Assembly: GCF_963676275.1 (NCBI RefSeq)
Contig: NZ_OY781091.1
Coordinates: forward strand, 1,652,775-1,716,774
Source: an uncultured Cohaesibacter sp.
GTDB lineage: Bacteria; Pseudomonadota; Alphaproteobacteria; Rhizobiales; Cohaesibacteraceae
Reading direction: 5' to 3'
DNA length: 64,000 nucleotides
Under the pieces are notes generated by a model. It was not told where the DNA came from. It worked only from the letters and a program-made list of their open reading frames with translations, and ran no database searches. Both the position numbers and the translations under genes were made by a program. Numbering within the stretch: position 1 is the stretch's first letter; each line of letters starts with the position of its first letter. Shown one piece after another: positions 1 to 8,493 of this stretch.

Positions 1-654
1 GACGGTTTTCGCGGTCTGCATGGCATTCATGGCCCCTTTTTCAGCCTCGATCTGGCTGCAACCGACCCGCTGATCCAGCAGGTGGTGACCGTGCGGCTTC
101 TGGATGCGCTCAACAAATGCGAGAAGCTGGGTGCAACCCATATGGTGGTGCATAGCCCCTTCACCTTCTGGCACAGCCTCAATTTCACCAATTACGGCTT
201 TCTCAAGCCAGCGATCTTTGAAGCGGCACAAAAGATTCTGGAGCCGGTCGTCCAGCGCGCCGAGCAGATCGGCTGTTGCCTGATGCTGGAAAATATCGAT
301 GATGCCGATCCGGCCCTGCGCTGCGAGCTGGTCGAGATGATCAATAGCCCGATGCTTCAGGTCTCCATCGATACCGGTCATGCCCAACTGGCTCATGGCC
401 AGTATAAGGCTCCTCCGGTGCCTGATTATGTCACCGTGGCCGGTTCGCTGCTTGGTCATGTTCATCTTCAGGATGCCGATGGCTATGCCGACCGGCATTG
501 GCATCCCGGTGAGGGTTCCATTCCCTGGGGTGGGGTCTTCAAGGCCTTGTCGGAGATACATGCCGCACCGCGCCTGATCATCGAAGCCCGCGACCGCAAA
601 CAGCTGTTGCCTCAAACGGTCAAACGCCTCGAAGCCATGGGGCTGGCCCAGTAA
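1..654 (+). CDS. Sugar phosphate isomerase/epimerase (xylose-isomerase-like TIM barrel), 5' truncated
   Basis: The reading frame is open from base 1 (Asp-Gly-Phe-Arg-Gly...), so the N-terminus lies outside the window and the GTG at 82 is internal. Visible family signs are a metal-site Glu in LMLENIDDADP, the SIDTGHAQLAHG block, GHVHLQDADG and DRHWHPGEGSIPW, which are the divalent-metal ligands and C-terminal loop of the AP-endonuclease-2/IolE/IolI-like superfamily. These enzymes isomerise or epimerise keto sugars in the cytoplasm. The substrate cannot be told from sequence. A strong terminator follows, so it is probably the last gene of an operon that begins upstream. Confidence 0.85.
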   Translation, partial: DGFRGLHGIHGPFFSLDLAATDPLIQQVVTVRLLDALNKCEKLGATHMVVHSPFTFWHSLNFTNYGFLKPAIFEAAQKILEPVVQRAEQIGCCLMLENIDDADPALRCELVEMINSPMLQVSIDTGHAQLAHGQYKAPPVPDYVTVAGSLLGHVHLQDADGYADRHWHPGEGSIPWGGVFKALSEIHAAPRLIIEARDRKQLLPQTVKRLEAMGLAQ

Positions 655-687
655 GCCGAGGGGCTTTGGCTTCTTGACGCGGAAATT

Positions 688-718
688 AGGGCGATGTGAG
701 TCACACATCGCCCTTTTT
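688..718 (+). terminator. Intrinsic terminator after the epimerase gene
   Basis: GGGCGATGTG (689-698) pairs perfectly with CACATCGCCC (704-713) and is followed by TTTTT. It lies 34 bases past the epimerase stop and separates that gene from the biotin operon. Confidence 0.9.
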
Positions 719-1079
719 CTTAACCAAAAGGCGTAAATCTTAAGGTGAACGGCGTCCTGTGTCCAAGAAATGTGCAGAAACAAATTTACCCATTGATGAC
801 AAGGCCTTCTACCATCATCTGCGACAATTATGTCCAGTTTCTCCACAAGCTGAGCCATCGGGGCTAGTCTGTTGACTGGTCATATCTTGCAATCTTGGCT
901 ATGACCTACTCCAACCAGTATGCTGCAGAGTTCTGTCGCACTATCCCCGCACACCACCCCGGCATACAGATTTGGAGCCCTTGGCTCGTGTGATCTGGAG
1001 TTGACCTATCGCTGATCTCGTAAAATCCCCTGAGCCTGATCGCTCCGGCCTCCTGTCCGGTGCCGTTGCAGGCGATGCA
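719..1079 (+). other. Intergenic region upstream of bioM
   Basis: No credible gene was found here. It must hold the bioMNY promoter. I looked for the BioR palindrome known from other alphaproteobacteria (TTATMKATAA type) and saw none, and no recognisable riboswitch fold. Confidence 0.5.
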
Positions 1080-1841
1080 ATGGACCATGCCATCGTGCTG
1101 GACGGGGTAAGACACGATCTGGATGACAAGCCCTTTTTCCGGGATCTGTCTGTTTGCCTCTCCGAAAGGCGCATCGGCCTGATCGGACGCAACGGTTCGG
1201 GCAAATCCACATTGGCGCGCATGATCTCCGGTCTCATCGAACCGGCTGCAGGCCGCATTCACGTCCATGGGGTGGCGATTGCCAAGGATCGAAAGCGGGC
1301 GATTGAAACCATCGGGCTGATTTTTCAAAATCCCGACCACCAGATCATCTTTCCGACAGTGGAAGAGGAAATCGCCTTCGGGCTTGAAAATCTCTCGGGA
1401 GATCGCAAGCAGGCGCGCTCGGACGCGCGGGCCTTTCTGGATGGCTTCGGGCGGCTGGATTGGGCCGAACGCAGTACATTTTCCCTATCCCAAGGCCAAA
1501 GGCATCTGGTGTGCCTGATGGCGGTTCTGGCCATGCAGCCAAAGGCGGTGCTGCTGGACGAACCTTTCGCCGGCCTCGACTGGCCGACCACCAAGCGCCT
1601 TTATCACTGGCTTGATGAATTGGAGCAACAGGTGATATTGGTCACCCACGATATTGATCATCTGGAAAGCTATGACCGGATTCTCTGGCTCGAGAAGGGG
1701 CAGCTGATTGCCGATGGAGCGCCCGCCGACATTCTGCCTGCCTACAGGGAACAGATGGAACGACTGGTCTTTGCCGAAGATGAAATTTTGGGGACCGGAT
1801 TGTCTTTCAACGCCGTGTCCAAACCCGCCAAGGAAGGATAA
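1080..1841 (+). CDS. bioM: Biotin ECF transporter ATPase BioM
   Basis: This is the energising ATPase of a group I energy-coupling-factor transporter for biotin uptake across the inner membrane. The 253-residue protein has a Walker A GRNGSGKST (about 36-44), a Q-loop FQNPDH, an ABC signature LSQGQ (about 136-140), a Walker B ending in D160-E161 and a switch His in LVTHD. Length is normal for CbiO/BioM proteins. It is followed after 5 bases by bioN, then bioY, and this order defines the BioMNY system. The ATG at 1080 has no strong ribosome-binding site. The BioM name rests on the operon; the ATPase alone would fit other ECF systems. Confidence 0.93.
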   Translation: MDHAIVLDGVRHDLDDKPFFRDLSVCLSERRIGLIGRNGSGKSTLARMISGLIEPAAGRIHVHGVAIAKDRKRAIETIGLIFQNPDHQIIFPTVEEEIAFGLENLSGDRKQARSDARAFLDGFGRLDWAERSTFSLSQGQRHLVCLMAVLAMQPKAVLLDEPFAGLDWPTTKRLYHWLDELEQQVILVTHDIDHLESYDRILWLEKGQLIADGAPADILPAYREQMERLVFAEDEILGTGLSFNAVSKPAKEG

Positions 1842-1846
1842 AGTGA

Positions 1847-2482
1847 ATGCTGTCATTGACCGTTGAGCAGAAAAGCTGGATGCATGGCTTGCCTGTTTGG
1901 CTCAAGCTCGGCCTGCTTTGCCTTTTCACGCTGCTTGTCTGGCCTCTGCATGACTGGCGCCTGTTGCTGGCTGCCAATATCCCCGTTCTGATCCTGTATC
2001 TTTCGGCGGGTCGCACCTTCGTGAAGCTGGGAGGCCAGCGCCTCAAGCCGCTTCTCTATCTCATCGCCATCATTTTCATCTATCAGGTTGTTACCGGCCG
2101 GGTTGAGGAAGGCTTGGCGATCTGTTTCAAGATTATCGGGACTGTCAGCCTTGCAAATTTGGTCACCATGACCTCGCGACTCGATGATATGATGGCCGTG
2201 ATCGAAACATTGGCAAAGCCCTTTTATTTCCTTGGGCTTCCCCCTCGGGCGCTTGGCTTTGCCATGGGGCTGGTTATCCGTTTCACGCCGCTTTTCCTGC
2301 AAAGGGGCATGCAGCTTAATCAGGCCTGGCGCGCACGCAGCGCCAAGCGGACCAGTCCGCGCCTTCTGGTGCCTCTGGCCCTGAGTGCAATTGATGATGC
2401 TGACCGCGTCGCCGAAGCCTTGAGCGCACGCGGTGGGCTTCACAAGAAGAAAACAACGAAATCTCTGTCGGAAAGCGCATAA
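1847..2482 (+). CDS. bioN: Biotin ECF transporter transmembrane protein BioN (EcfT)
   Basis: The 211-residue integral membrane protein couples ATP hydrolysis by BioM to substrate movement through BioY. It has several hydrophobic helices (for example around 22-50, 60-80 and 125-145). The cytoplasmic Ala-Arg-Gly coupling motifs typical of EcfT are visible as QAWRARSAKRT (about 160-172) and AEALSARGG (about 190-198). It starts 5 bases after bioM and ends 50 bases before bioY, so the three genes are almost certainly co-transcribed. Confidence 0.92.
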   Translation: MLSLTVEQKSWMHGLPVWLKLGLLCLFTLLVWPLHDWRLLLAANIPVLILYLSAGRTFVKLGGQRLKPLLYLIAIIFIYQVVTGRVEEGLAICFKIIGTVSLANLVTMTSRLDDMMAVIETLAKPFYFLGLPPRALGFAMGLVIRFTPLFLQRGMQLNQAWRARSAKRTSPRLLVPLALSAIDDADRVAEALSARGGLHKKKTTKSLSESA

Positions 2483-2532
2483 ATAATCTGCGCTGGATAG
2501 CCGAATATAAGGATACAAGGGAGACTGATCCT

Positions 2533-3078
2533 ATGGAACGCCAACTTACCTATATTGCTCTGTTTGCCGCGCTTGTTGCCGCTTTGGGGCTGATGCCACA
2601 ATTCATGCTGCCATTCGGCGTGCCGGTAAGCGCACAGAGCCTCGGGGTTATGATGGCCGGTGTTATTTTGGGAGCCCGCCGCGGGGCGCTCTCCATGATC
2701 CTGTTTGTGGTGCTGGTACTGGCCGGTCTGCCTTTGCTGGCCGGTGGCCGTGGTGGTCTGGGCGTATTGGCCGGACCGTCGGTTGGCTTTTTCCTTGGCT
2801 GGCCCTTTGCTGCCTTCGCAACCGGCCTGATCGTGGAGAAATGGGGCAAGGGCAATCTGCTGCTCGTTGGCACATTCGCTTCCATCGTGGGCGGTGTCTT
2901 CGTGCTCTATGCTCTTGGTATCCTCGGCATGGCTGTTCGCCTCGACAAATCCATTCTGGAAGCCACAACCATGGTGCTGGTTTTCATTCCGGGCGACCTG
3001 ATCAAGGCAGTGGTTGCCGGTTTTGTTCTGCAGGCTGTCGCCAGAGCCCGTCCGGGCGCTGTGCTGTCTCGCAGCTGA
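2533..3078 (+). CDS. bioY: Biotin transporter substrate-binding protein BioY
   Basis: BioY is the membrane S-component that binds biotin. The 181-residue sequence is almost entirely hydrophobic, with about six helices. The family loop GARRGALSMILFVVLVLAGLP and the glycine-rich GGRGGLGVLAGPSVGFFLGWP stretch are present (about 48-95). A purine-rich AAGGGAGACTG-type leader lies just upstream of the ATG at 2533. As the last gene of the operon it is followed by a good terminator. Biotin uptake fits the presence of a biotin-dependent pyruvate carboxylase at 31519. Confidence 0.93.
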   Translation: MERQLTYIALFAALVAALGLMPQFMLPFGVPVSAQSLGVMMAGVILGARRGALSMILFVVLVLAGLPLLAGGRGGLGVLAGPSVGFFLGWPFAAFATGLIVEKWGKGNLLLVGTFASIVGGVFVLYALGILGMAVRLDKSILEATTMVLVFIPGDLIKAVVAGFVLQAVARARPGAVLSRS

Positions 3079-3145
3079 TCAAGCCGACACCAGCCAGCCG
3101 GTCACCAGAATGCGCTTCTGGATGATATGACAAGAGAATGAACAG

Positions 3146-3176
3146 GGGCCGGTCCTTTAAGGGACTGGCCCTTTTT
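3146..3176 (+). terminator. Intrinsic terminator after bioMNY
   Basis: GGGCCGGTCC (3146-3155) pairs with GGACTGGCCC (3162-3171), with one G-T wobble, followed by five Ts. It lies between the convergent bioY and the gamma-glutamylcyclotransferase-like gene. Confidence 0.9.
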
Positions 3177-3224
3177 ACAGGAGCAGTTTTCGCACGCACC
3201 TTGCGCTACAGGCAATGTGCAGGC

Positions 3225-3653
3225 CTAACCCACGTTCTTTTGCATCTCGGATTGCAGATATTTGAGATAGTCGCCGTGATCAATACGGCGCGCTTCTGCC
3301 AGATCATGCCGGTAGAGAAACATCCAGGCCTGAAACCGGGAGCCATCTTCCAGCTGCACAGGCACCCGGCAGCGCTCATATTCGAATGGAGCGGAGAAAA
3401 TCGGGCCAATGCCTTCATAGTCATCCAGTATGCGCCAGAGTGCTTCTTCATCCGGAAGCGCCAGCAATTGCCCCAAAACCTGATCCTGCGGATCATCCGA
3501 CAGAATCGCTCCGGGATAGCCGCCTACATTATAAAGTTGCCCATTGACGCGCGCCGGCCCCAGAATTCTTGCATTCTGAAGAAAGAGCAAGGCAATTTCA
3601 CGGTCGGAACGCTGGCGCAATTTGCCATAGACAAACAGAAAGTCTTCACTCAT
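3225..3653 (-). CDS. Gamma-glutamylcyclotransferase / AIG2-like protein
   Basis: The 142-residue cytoplasmic protein belongs to the AIG2/GGCT fold. The substrate-cavity motif FVYGKLR (about 6-13; usually YGTLR or YGSL) is near the N-terminus. The acidic signature LDDYEGIGPIF (about 76-86) carries the likely catalytic Glu, and EYERCRVPVQL follows. Relatives cyclise gamma-glutamyl amines or amino acids to 5-oxoproline, but many members are uncharacterised. It is a single gene, divergent from the GNAT gene at 3693 with 39 bases between start codons. Confidence 0.85.
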   Translation of the reverse strand: MSEDFLFVYGKLRQRSDREIALLFLQNARILGPARVNGQLYNVGGYPGAILSDDPQDQVLGQLLALPDEEALWRILDDYEGIGPIFSAPFEYERCRVPVQLEDGSRFQAWMFLYRHDLAEARRIDHGDYLKYLQSEMQKNVG

Positions 3654-3692
3654 GGTTTGACCTTCCTAGAAGCTGGTTTGTAGGAGTTTTAA

Positions 3693-4172
3693 ATGACTCA
3701 ATCTTTGCGAGTTGTATCTCTGGAAAATGCCAGAAATGCAATTCCGGTGATTGCCCAATGGTTTTGTTACCAATGGCCAGACTGGTACGGCAATTCCGGA
3801 CCGGGCGACGCTCTTGCCGATCTTGCAAGCTGGGCAGAGAATGGCGGTTTGCCGCTGGCTTGCGTTGCCTTGACCGGGCAAGGGGAGCCAATGGGGATAG
3901 CGGCGCTCAAGGAAACCGGGCAGGGGGCGGAACACGGAGTTGGGCCATTTCTGTCTGCCTTTTATGTTCCTCCTGCATATCGCAGGCAGGGAATCGGGCT
4001 CTCCCTGATCCATGCAATCGAGGAGGCCGCCAGAGATCTTTCCCTTCCAGCCATCTATGCCGCAACCGATGGTGCCCGCTCCCTGCTGCAAAAGGCCGGA
4101 TGGCGGGAAATGGGGTTGACCAGTTTCTCAGAGCGCGGAGAACTCCATCTGCTGCAAATGGATCTGTCGTGA
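3693..4172 (+). CDS. GNAT family N-acetyltransferase
   Basis: The 159-residue cytoplasmic enzyme transfers an acetyl group from acetyl-CoA to an amine; the acceptor is unknown. The acetyl-CoA pyrophosphate loop is visible as VPPAYRRQGIGLSLI (about 94-108), followed by the helix IEEAARDL and the C-terminal block LLQKAGWREMG (about 132-142). An AGGAG element sits about 5 bases before the ATG at 3693. No partner gene indicates the substrate. Confidence 0.88.
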   Translation: MTQSLRVVSLENARNAIPVIAQWFCYQWPDWYGNSGPGDALADLASWAENGGLPLACVALTGQGEPMGIAALKETGQGAEHGVGPFLSAFYVPPAYRRQGIGLSLIHAIEEAARDLSLPAIYAATDGARSLLQKAGWREMGLTSFSERGELHLLQMDLS

Positions 4173-4415
4173 AATTACGCTCAGTCCGGGACTACCCCGT
4201 CTCAAATCCGCTTTTCTGGCCCACAAAGCTGGTCCCATAGAAGAGGAAAATTAATTTGGGGGATGAAAATAAAGGCGATTCCCTGTATGCAGAGCTTGGT
4301 TCGGGCGGGCAGGTCGAAGGGTCTGGAATGGTTGCAGGCTTGGTTTGCAGAGCGTCAGACGCTTGATTTTTAGTGAAACAAACTTGTCAGACAGGGTAAT
4401 TGTGAGGGAAGCGCA

Positions 4416-5423
4416 ATGATTTGGGAACTGGTTGCCGATGTCGGTGGTACAAATATGCGTTTGGCTGCTGCCGTAGATGGCCGCATCAAGGAACAGCATA
4501 CATTCGATACCACGGGCAATATGCATTTGACCGATGCGATCAGAAGTTTTGTCGACAAGATAGGTTCCAGTCCGCGCCACGTCGTGGTTGCCGCTGCCGG
4601 GGTCATCCAGAATGGCTATGTGACCCTGACCAACGCAGGCAATCAGCAATTCTCGCAAGCCGATCTCGTCGTGGCCGCAGGCGCCGAAGGGGCGAAGATC
4701 CTCAATGATTTCGAGGCTGCTGCATGGTCTCTTGTAACCGCCGATCCCGATGATCTCACCCTGATACAGGGCAAGCTGCCACCAGCCTTGCAAACACCTC
4801 CCGAACCCACACCGCCACGCCTGATCATCGGACCGGGCACGGGGCTTGGTGTCGGCACCCAGGTCTGGGCCGGACATCAGCCCGAGGTGCTTCAGGGCGA
4901 GGGCGGGCATGTGCGCGTTGCGCCTCATTCCCTCGAAGAGGTGGAGGTCTTTGCCAAGCTTTCCCAATTATGGCCTGAAACGCAAATGGACAATTCTCCC
5001 TGTCTGGCGTTGGAAGCAGAAGCAATTCTGTCGGGGACCGGCATTCCCTATCTGATGAAGGCTCTGGAGCTGCTCAACGGGCAGGAGCCCTCGGAAATGT
5101 CCGCGCGTGATATCTTTGATGTTGCCCGCACCGAAGGCAATCCACTGGCCGTGCGCGCCATCGACATGTTCTCCCATCATCTGGGGGCCGTAGCCGGAGA
5201 TCTGGCGCTCTATATTTCCGCCTATGGCGGCGTTTTCCTCACCGGCGGCGTTTTGCAGAAGAATGAGTGGATCTTCCAGAATCCGCATTTCCTGAGGGGC
5301 TTTAATCAGGGCGGGCGCCACACCAAATTCCGCGTCAATATGCCGATCTATCTCTATCGCAACTCCAATTTTGGTCTGGAAGGCGCAATCAACGCCATGC
5401 GATTCGACCCTGATATGCAATAG
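4416..5423 (+). CDS. glk: Glucokinase (Glk, bacterial glucokinase family)
   Basis: The enzyme phosphorylates glucose with ATP to glucose-6-phosphate. The 335-residue length fits the Glk (non-ROK) family. The N-terminal phosphate-binding motif VADVGGTNMRLA (about 6-17), the IIGPGTGLGVG motif (about 138-148), EGGHV and the C-terminal GGVFLTGGVLQKN (about 270-283) are all present. A GAGGGAAG element lies 6-7 bases before the ATG. 6-phosphogluconolactonase lies 210 bases downstream after a terminator, consistent with glucose entering the oxidative pentose-phosphate or Entner-Doudoroff route. Confidence 0.95.
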   Translation: MIWELVADVGGTNMRLAAAVDGRIKEQHTFDTTGNMHLTDAIRSFVDKIGSSPRHVVVAAAGVIQNGYVTLTNAGNQQFSQADLVVAAGAEGAKILNDFEAAAWSLVTADPDDLTLIQGKLPPALQTPPEPTPPRLIIGPGTGLGVGTQVWAGHQPEVLQGEGGHVRVAPHSLEEVEVFAKLSQLWPETQMDNSPCLALEAEAILSGTGIPYLMKALELLNGQEPSEMSARDIFDVARTEGNPLAVRAIDMFSHHLGAVAGDLALYISAYGGVFLTGGVLQKNEWIFQNPHFLRGFNQGGRHTKFRVNMPIYLYRNSNFGLEGAINAMRFDPDMQ

Positions 5424-5460
5424 GGCGGGGCGTATCCTGCAATTCTTCCTGTTTCGCAAA

Positions 5461-5493
5461 AAGGCGGCGCTTGGAAAAGGCGCTGCCTTTTTT
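5461..5493 (+). terminator. Intrinsic terminator after glk
   Basis: AAGGCGGCGC (5461-5470) pairs with GCGCTGCCTT (5480-5489), with one G-T wobble, and runs into six Ts. Confidence 0.9.
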
Positions 5494-5633
5494 CATCTCA
5501 CGTCGATCAAGGGCAATCATAAAACTGCAATATGGCACCCCTAATAAGCGGGCTGTGACAGGGCATGGTGCGAATCGCATGGGTGTCGCTTTCGCTATCG
5601 CTTTGCAGTTGGTTCTGAATGCAGGAGAAAAAG

Positions 5634-6320
5634 GTGACGGAAACCCGAGTTTACCCCGATCGCGGCAGTCTGGCGGCTGGCCTTGCTGAACAGGTGGCAT
5701 CCGAGCTGAACAAGGCCATTCGCAAAAGAGGCCGAGCCACTCTTGCTGTACCGGGCGGGGAAACGCCACAAGCCTTTTTCAGGGAACTGAGCCAGCATAA
5801 ATTGGAGTGGGACTGCGTCTCGATCATCTTGACCGATGAGCATTTCGCGCCAGCATCGCCAGAGCGGGCACACGGGCATATGCTGCGCACCGATCTGTTG
5901 CGCAAGCAGGCAAAGAAGGCCCATTTCTACCCCTATGAGCATGATGTTCCTTCCCCCGAAGAGGCTGTTCCGCTCATTACGGGGGAGCTTCGCGATATCC
6001 TGCCCATCGATGTCTGCATTCTGGGAATGGGAGCCGATACCCGCATTGCGGGACTTTTCCCCAATGCTGACAATCTGGAAGAGGCGCTTGGCCTCTGGGC
6101 ACCGCCGATCATGGTCATGCGAGATCATGAAGATGGCCTTCCGCGCTTCACATTGACAGCTCCGGTGCTTGAGCGCGCACGCAAGGCCCATATCCTTATC
6201 GTTGGTGAAGAAAAGAAACACAGCCTGCGCGAAGCGCAGAAAATCGGGCTGGTCGAGGAGGCGCCTGTCCGAGTCATTCTGAACCGCGCAAGGGCTACAA
6301 CCATTCATTATGCTGACTAG
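5634..6320 (+). CDS. pgl: 6-phosphogluconolactonase (DevB type) with an altered active-site motif
   Basis: The enzyme hydrolyses 6-phosphogluconolactone to 6-phosphogluconate in the cytoplasm. I choose GTG at 5634 over ATG at 5619 because AGGAG lies at 5623-5627, 6 bases before the GTG. The protein is then 228 residues, normal for the family. VPGGETPQAFF (about 39-49) matches the family SGGSTP block, and ILTDEHFAP is present. The second signature, usually GMGxDGHTASLFP or GMGADMHTASLFP, reads GMGADTRIAGLFP (131-143): Arg137 replaces the conserved His. This may alter or abolish activity. The neighbouring glk supports the pathway assignment. Confidence 0.85.
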   Translation: MTETRVYPDRGSLAAGLAEQVASELNKAIRKRGRATLAVPGGETPQAFFRELSQHKLEWDCVSIILTDEHFAPASPERAHGHMLRTDLLRKQAKKAHFYPYEHDVPSPEEAVPLITGELRDILPIDVCILGMGADTRIAGLFPNADNLEEALGLWAPPIMVMRDHEDGLPRFTLTAPVLERARKAHILIVGEEKKHSLREAQKIGLVEEAPVRVILNRARATTIHYAD

Positions 6321-6906
6321 CTGAACACAACGCTCAGGTCGTCCTCTCGGTCCGCCCTTATCGATAATGAACGCAATTTTTCGTGGACAAATGGCGATTC
6401 TTGTCAAAACAATTGTAAAATTATGCAATTCGGTACAGAAAAGCTGTCCTCTCGGATCACTTCCATCTCTTTCACAAAGCGCTACAATCATCTAATGTGC
6501 AGGCAGTGCAGTACAGGGCGAGATTCATCTTGCTGGGAAAGCATTGTGGCATAGAGGGAGATTTTCCATGCTGGCTCGTATGGATAATGTCCTTCCTTGC
6601 ATTCGCAAGGATGAATGTCGTGCAAGCGAAATGGAGACAGAAGCCGGGTGCCCATCTTTTCTTTGTCCGGCTGTCGGGAGAATGTCGAATAGTCTGTTCT
6701 ATCTATGTGAATTTGCGTAAATCAGGAAAAATTACCACGATGCGGGACAAATTCTGGCAAATCGCATCGGATAACGCGCAACTGATCCACATTGAAGACT
6801 TGGCAATTTGACTTTCGTCTGCACTATAAGAGCCGGAGGGTAAATTGCTTCATGTTCAGGGCGACCTGGCGCGGGGCATTAACATTTTGTTAGAAGGGAG
6901 TCTGTC
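6321..6906 (+). other. Long leader/promoter region of pntAB
   Basis: These 586 bases contain an open frame (6497-6811, 104 codons) whose composition and lack of recognisable domains make it doubtful. No terminator for pgl was found. The pntAB promoter must lie here. A partly symmetric AT-rich stretch around CAAAACAATTGTAAAATT (about 6405-6422) is the only visible candidate site. Confidence 0.4.
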
Positions 6907-8478
6907 GTGAAGATAGGTACACCTAAGGAGCTGTTCGAGGGAGAGGCGCGCGTTGCCATGACGCCGTCTTCGGCAAAACAGCTTCAGAAATTGGGATATG
7001 ACTGTGTCCTGGAAAGCGGTGCCGGTGCGCTGGCTGGCTTTTCCGACGCAGCCTATGCAGAAGCGGGCGTGGAAATTGTCCCGAACGCTGCTGCGCTTTG
7101 GGAGGCTGCTGATATTGTTGCCAAGGTGCGACAGCCACAGTCTGAAGAACTGAAATCGCTTGCCAAGGGCAAGACCCTGATTTCCTTCTTCAACCCGGCG
7201 GGCAACGAAGACGGCATGGAAGCTGCCAAGAAATCTGGCGCCAATGTCATCGCAATGGAAATGGTGCCACGTATTTCCCGTGCCCAGAAAATGGACGCTC
7301 TGTCCTCCATGGCGAACATTGCCGGTTATCGTGCCGTCATTGAAGCTGGTAATAATTTTGGTCGTTTCTTCACCGGTCAGATCACAGCTGCCGGTAAGGT
7401 GCCACCTGCAAAGGTTCTCATCGTTGGTGCCGGTGTTGCCGGTCTGGCCGCGATTGGTACCTCTGTTGCTCTTGGTGCCGTGACCTATGCATTTGACGTG
7501 CGTCCCGAAGTGGCCGAACAGGTCGAATCAATGGGCGCCGAATTTGTCTATTTGGATTTCGAGGAAGAACAGCAGGACGGAGCCGCTACCGGTGGTTACG
7601 CTTCCGTTCAGTCTGAAGAATTCCGCAACGCCCAGCTCGCAAAATTCCGCGAAATCGCTGGCGACATGGACATCGTGATCACCACTGCGCTGATCCCGAA
7701 CCGTCCGGCTCCCAAGCTCTGGCTTGAAGACATGGTCGCAGCCATGAAGCCCGGCTCCGTCATCATTGACCTTGCTGCCGAGCGCGGCGGCAACGTTGAA
7801 GGCACCGTGGCCGACGAGAAGGTTGTTACCGACAATGGCGTGACCATCATCGGCTATACCGACTTCCCGTCCCGCATGGCGACCCAGTCTTCCGAACTCT
7901 ACTCCACCAACATCCGTCACATGATGACCGACCTGACCCCTGAAAAAGACGGTCAGATCAAGCATGACATGGAAGACGATGTGATCCGTGGGGCAACGGT
8001 AACCTTTGAAGGTGAAATTACCTTCCCGCCTCCACCTCCCAAGATCAAGGCAATCGCTGCCCAGAAGAAGCCGGAAGTCAAGGAAAAGACTCCTGAAGAG
8101 AAGAAAGCCGAAGAAGAGGCTGCCGCTCGCAAGGCTGGCCGTCAGCAGATCACCCTTCTGGTGGTCGGCGCAGCGATCATGGGCCTGATCGGTCTTTATG
8201 CTCCTGCCGCCTTCATGGGCCACTTCATCGTGTTCGTTCTGGCCGTGTTCATCGGCTTCCAGGTCATTTGGGGCGTCAGCCACTCCCTGCACACGCCTCT
8301 GATGGCTGTGACGAACGCCATTTCGGGGATCATCATCCTCGGTTCACTCCTGCAGTTGGGCTCAAGCTCATGGATCGTTCTGCTTCTGGCAGGCATTTCC
8401 ATCTTGATTGCCACAATCAACATCGTCGGTGGCTTCATGGTTACCCGTCGCATGCTGCAGATGTTCCAGAAATCCTGA
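6907..8478 (+). CDS. pntA: NAD(P) transhydrogenase subunit alpha PntA (unsplit)
   Basis: PntA is part of the proton-translocating transhydrogenase, which reduces NADP+ with NADH at the expense of the proton gradient. The GTG start at 6907 is preceded by GAAGGGAG with 6 bases of spacing. The 523-residue protein has the NAD-binding dI domain (about 1-375; Rossmann motif VGAGVAGLAA near 174, SELYSTNIRHM near 328). A charged linker rich in Lys/Glu/Pro (about 376-410) and four transmembrane helices (about 418-520) follow. In many alphaproteobacteria this subunit is split into PntAA and PntAB; here it is one polypeptide as in E. coli. pntB follows after 15 bases. Confidence 0.96.
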   Translation: MKIGTPKELFEGEARVAMTPSSAKQLQKLGYDCVLESGAGALAGFSDAAYAEAGVEIVPNAAALWEAADIVAKVRQPQSEELKSLAKGKTLISFFNPAGNEDGMEAAKKSGANVIAMEMVPRISRAQKMDALSSMANIAGYRAVIEAGNNFGRFFTGQITAAGKVPPAKVLIVGAGVAGLAAIGTSVALGAVTYAFDVRPEVAEQVESMGAEFVYLDFEEEQQDGAATGGYASVQSEEFRNAQLAKFREIAGDMDIVITTALIPNRPAPKLWLEDMVAAMKPGSVIIDLAAERGGNVEGTVADEKVVTDNGVTIIGYTDFPSRMATQSSELYSTNIRHMMTDLTPEKDGQIKHDMEDDVIRGATVTFEGEITFPPPPPKIKAIAAQKKPEVKEKTPEEKKAEEEAAARKAGRQQITLLVVGAAIMGLIGLYAPAAFMGHFIVFVLAVFIGFQVIWGVSHSLHTPLMAVTNAISGIIILGSLLQLGSSSWIVLLLAGISILIATINIVGGFMVTRRMLQMFQKS

Positions 8479-8493
8479 TAGGCGGAGGGTATT

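Noticed and set aside
719-1079. BioR palindrome before bioM
   Set aside because: No TTATMKATAA-like sequence is present.
6497-6811. 104-codon frame upstream of pntA
   Set aside because: No domain, no convincing ribosome-binding site and unusual composition; more likely leader DNA.
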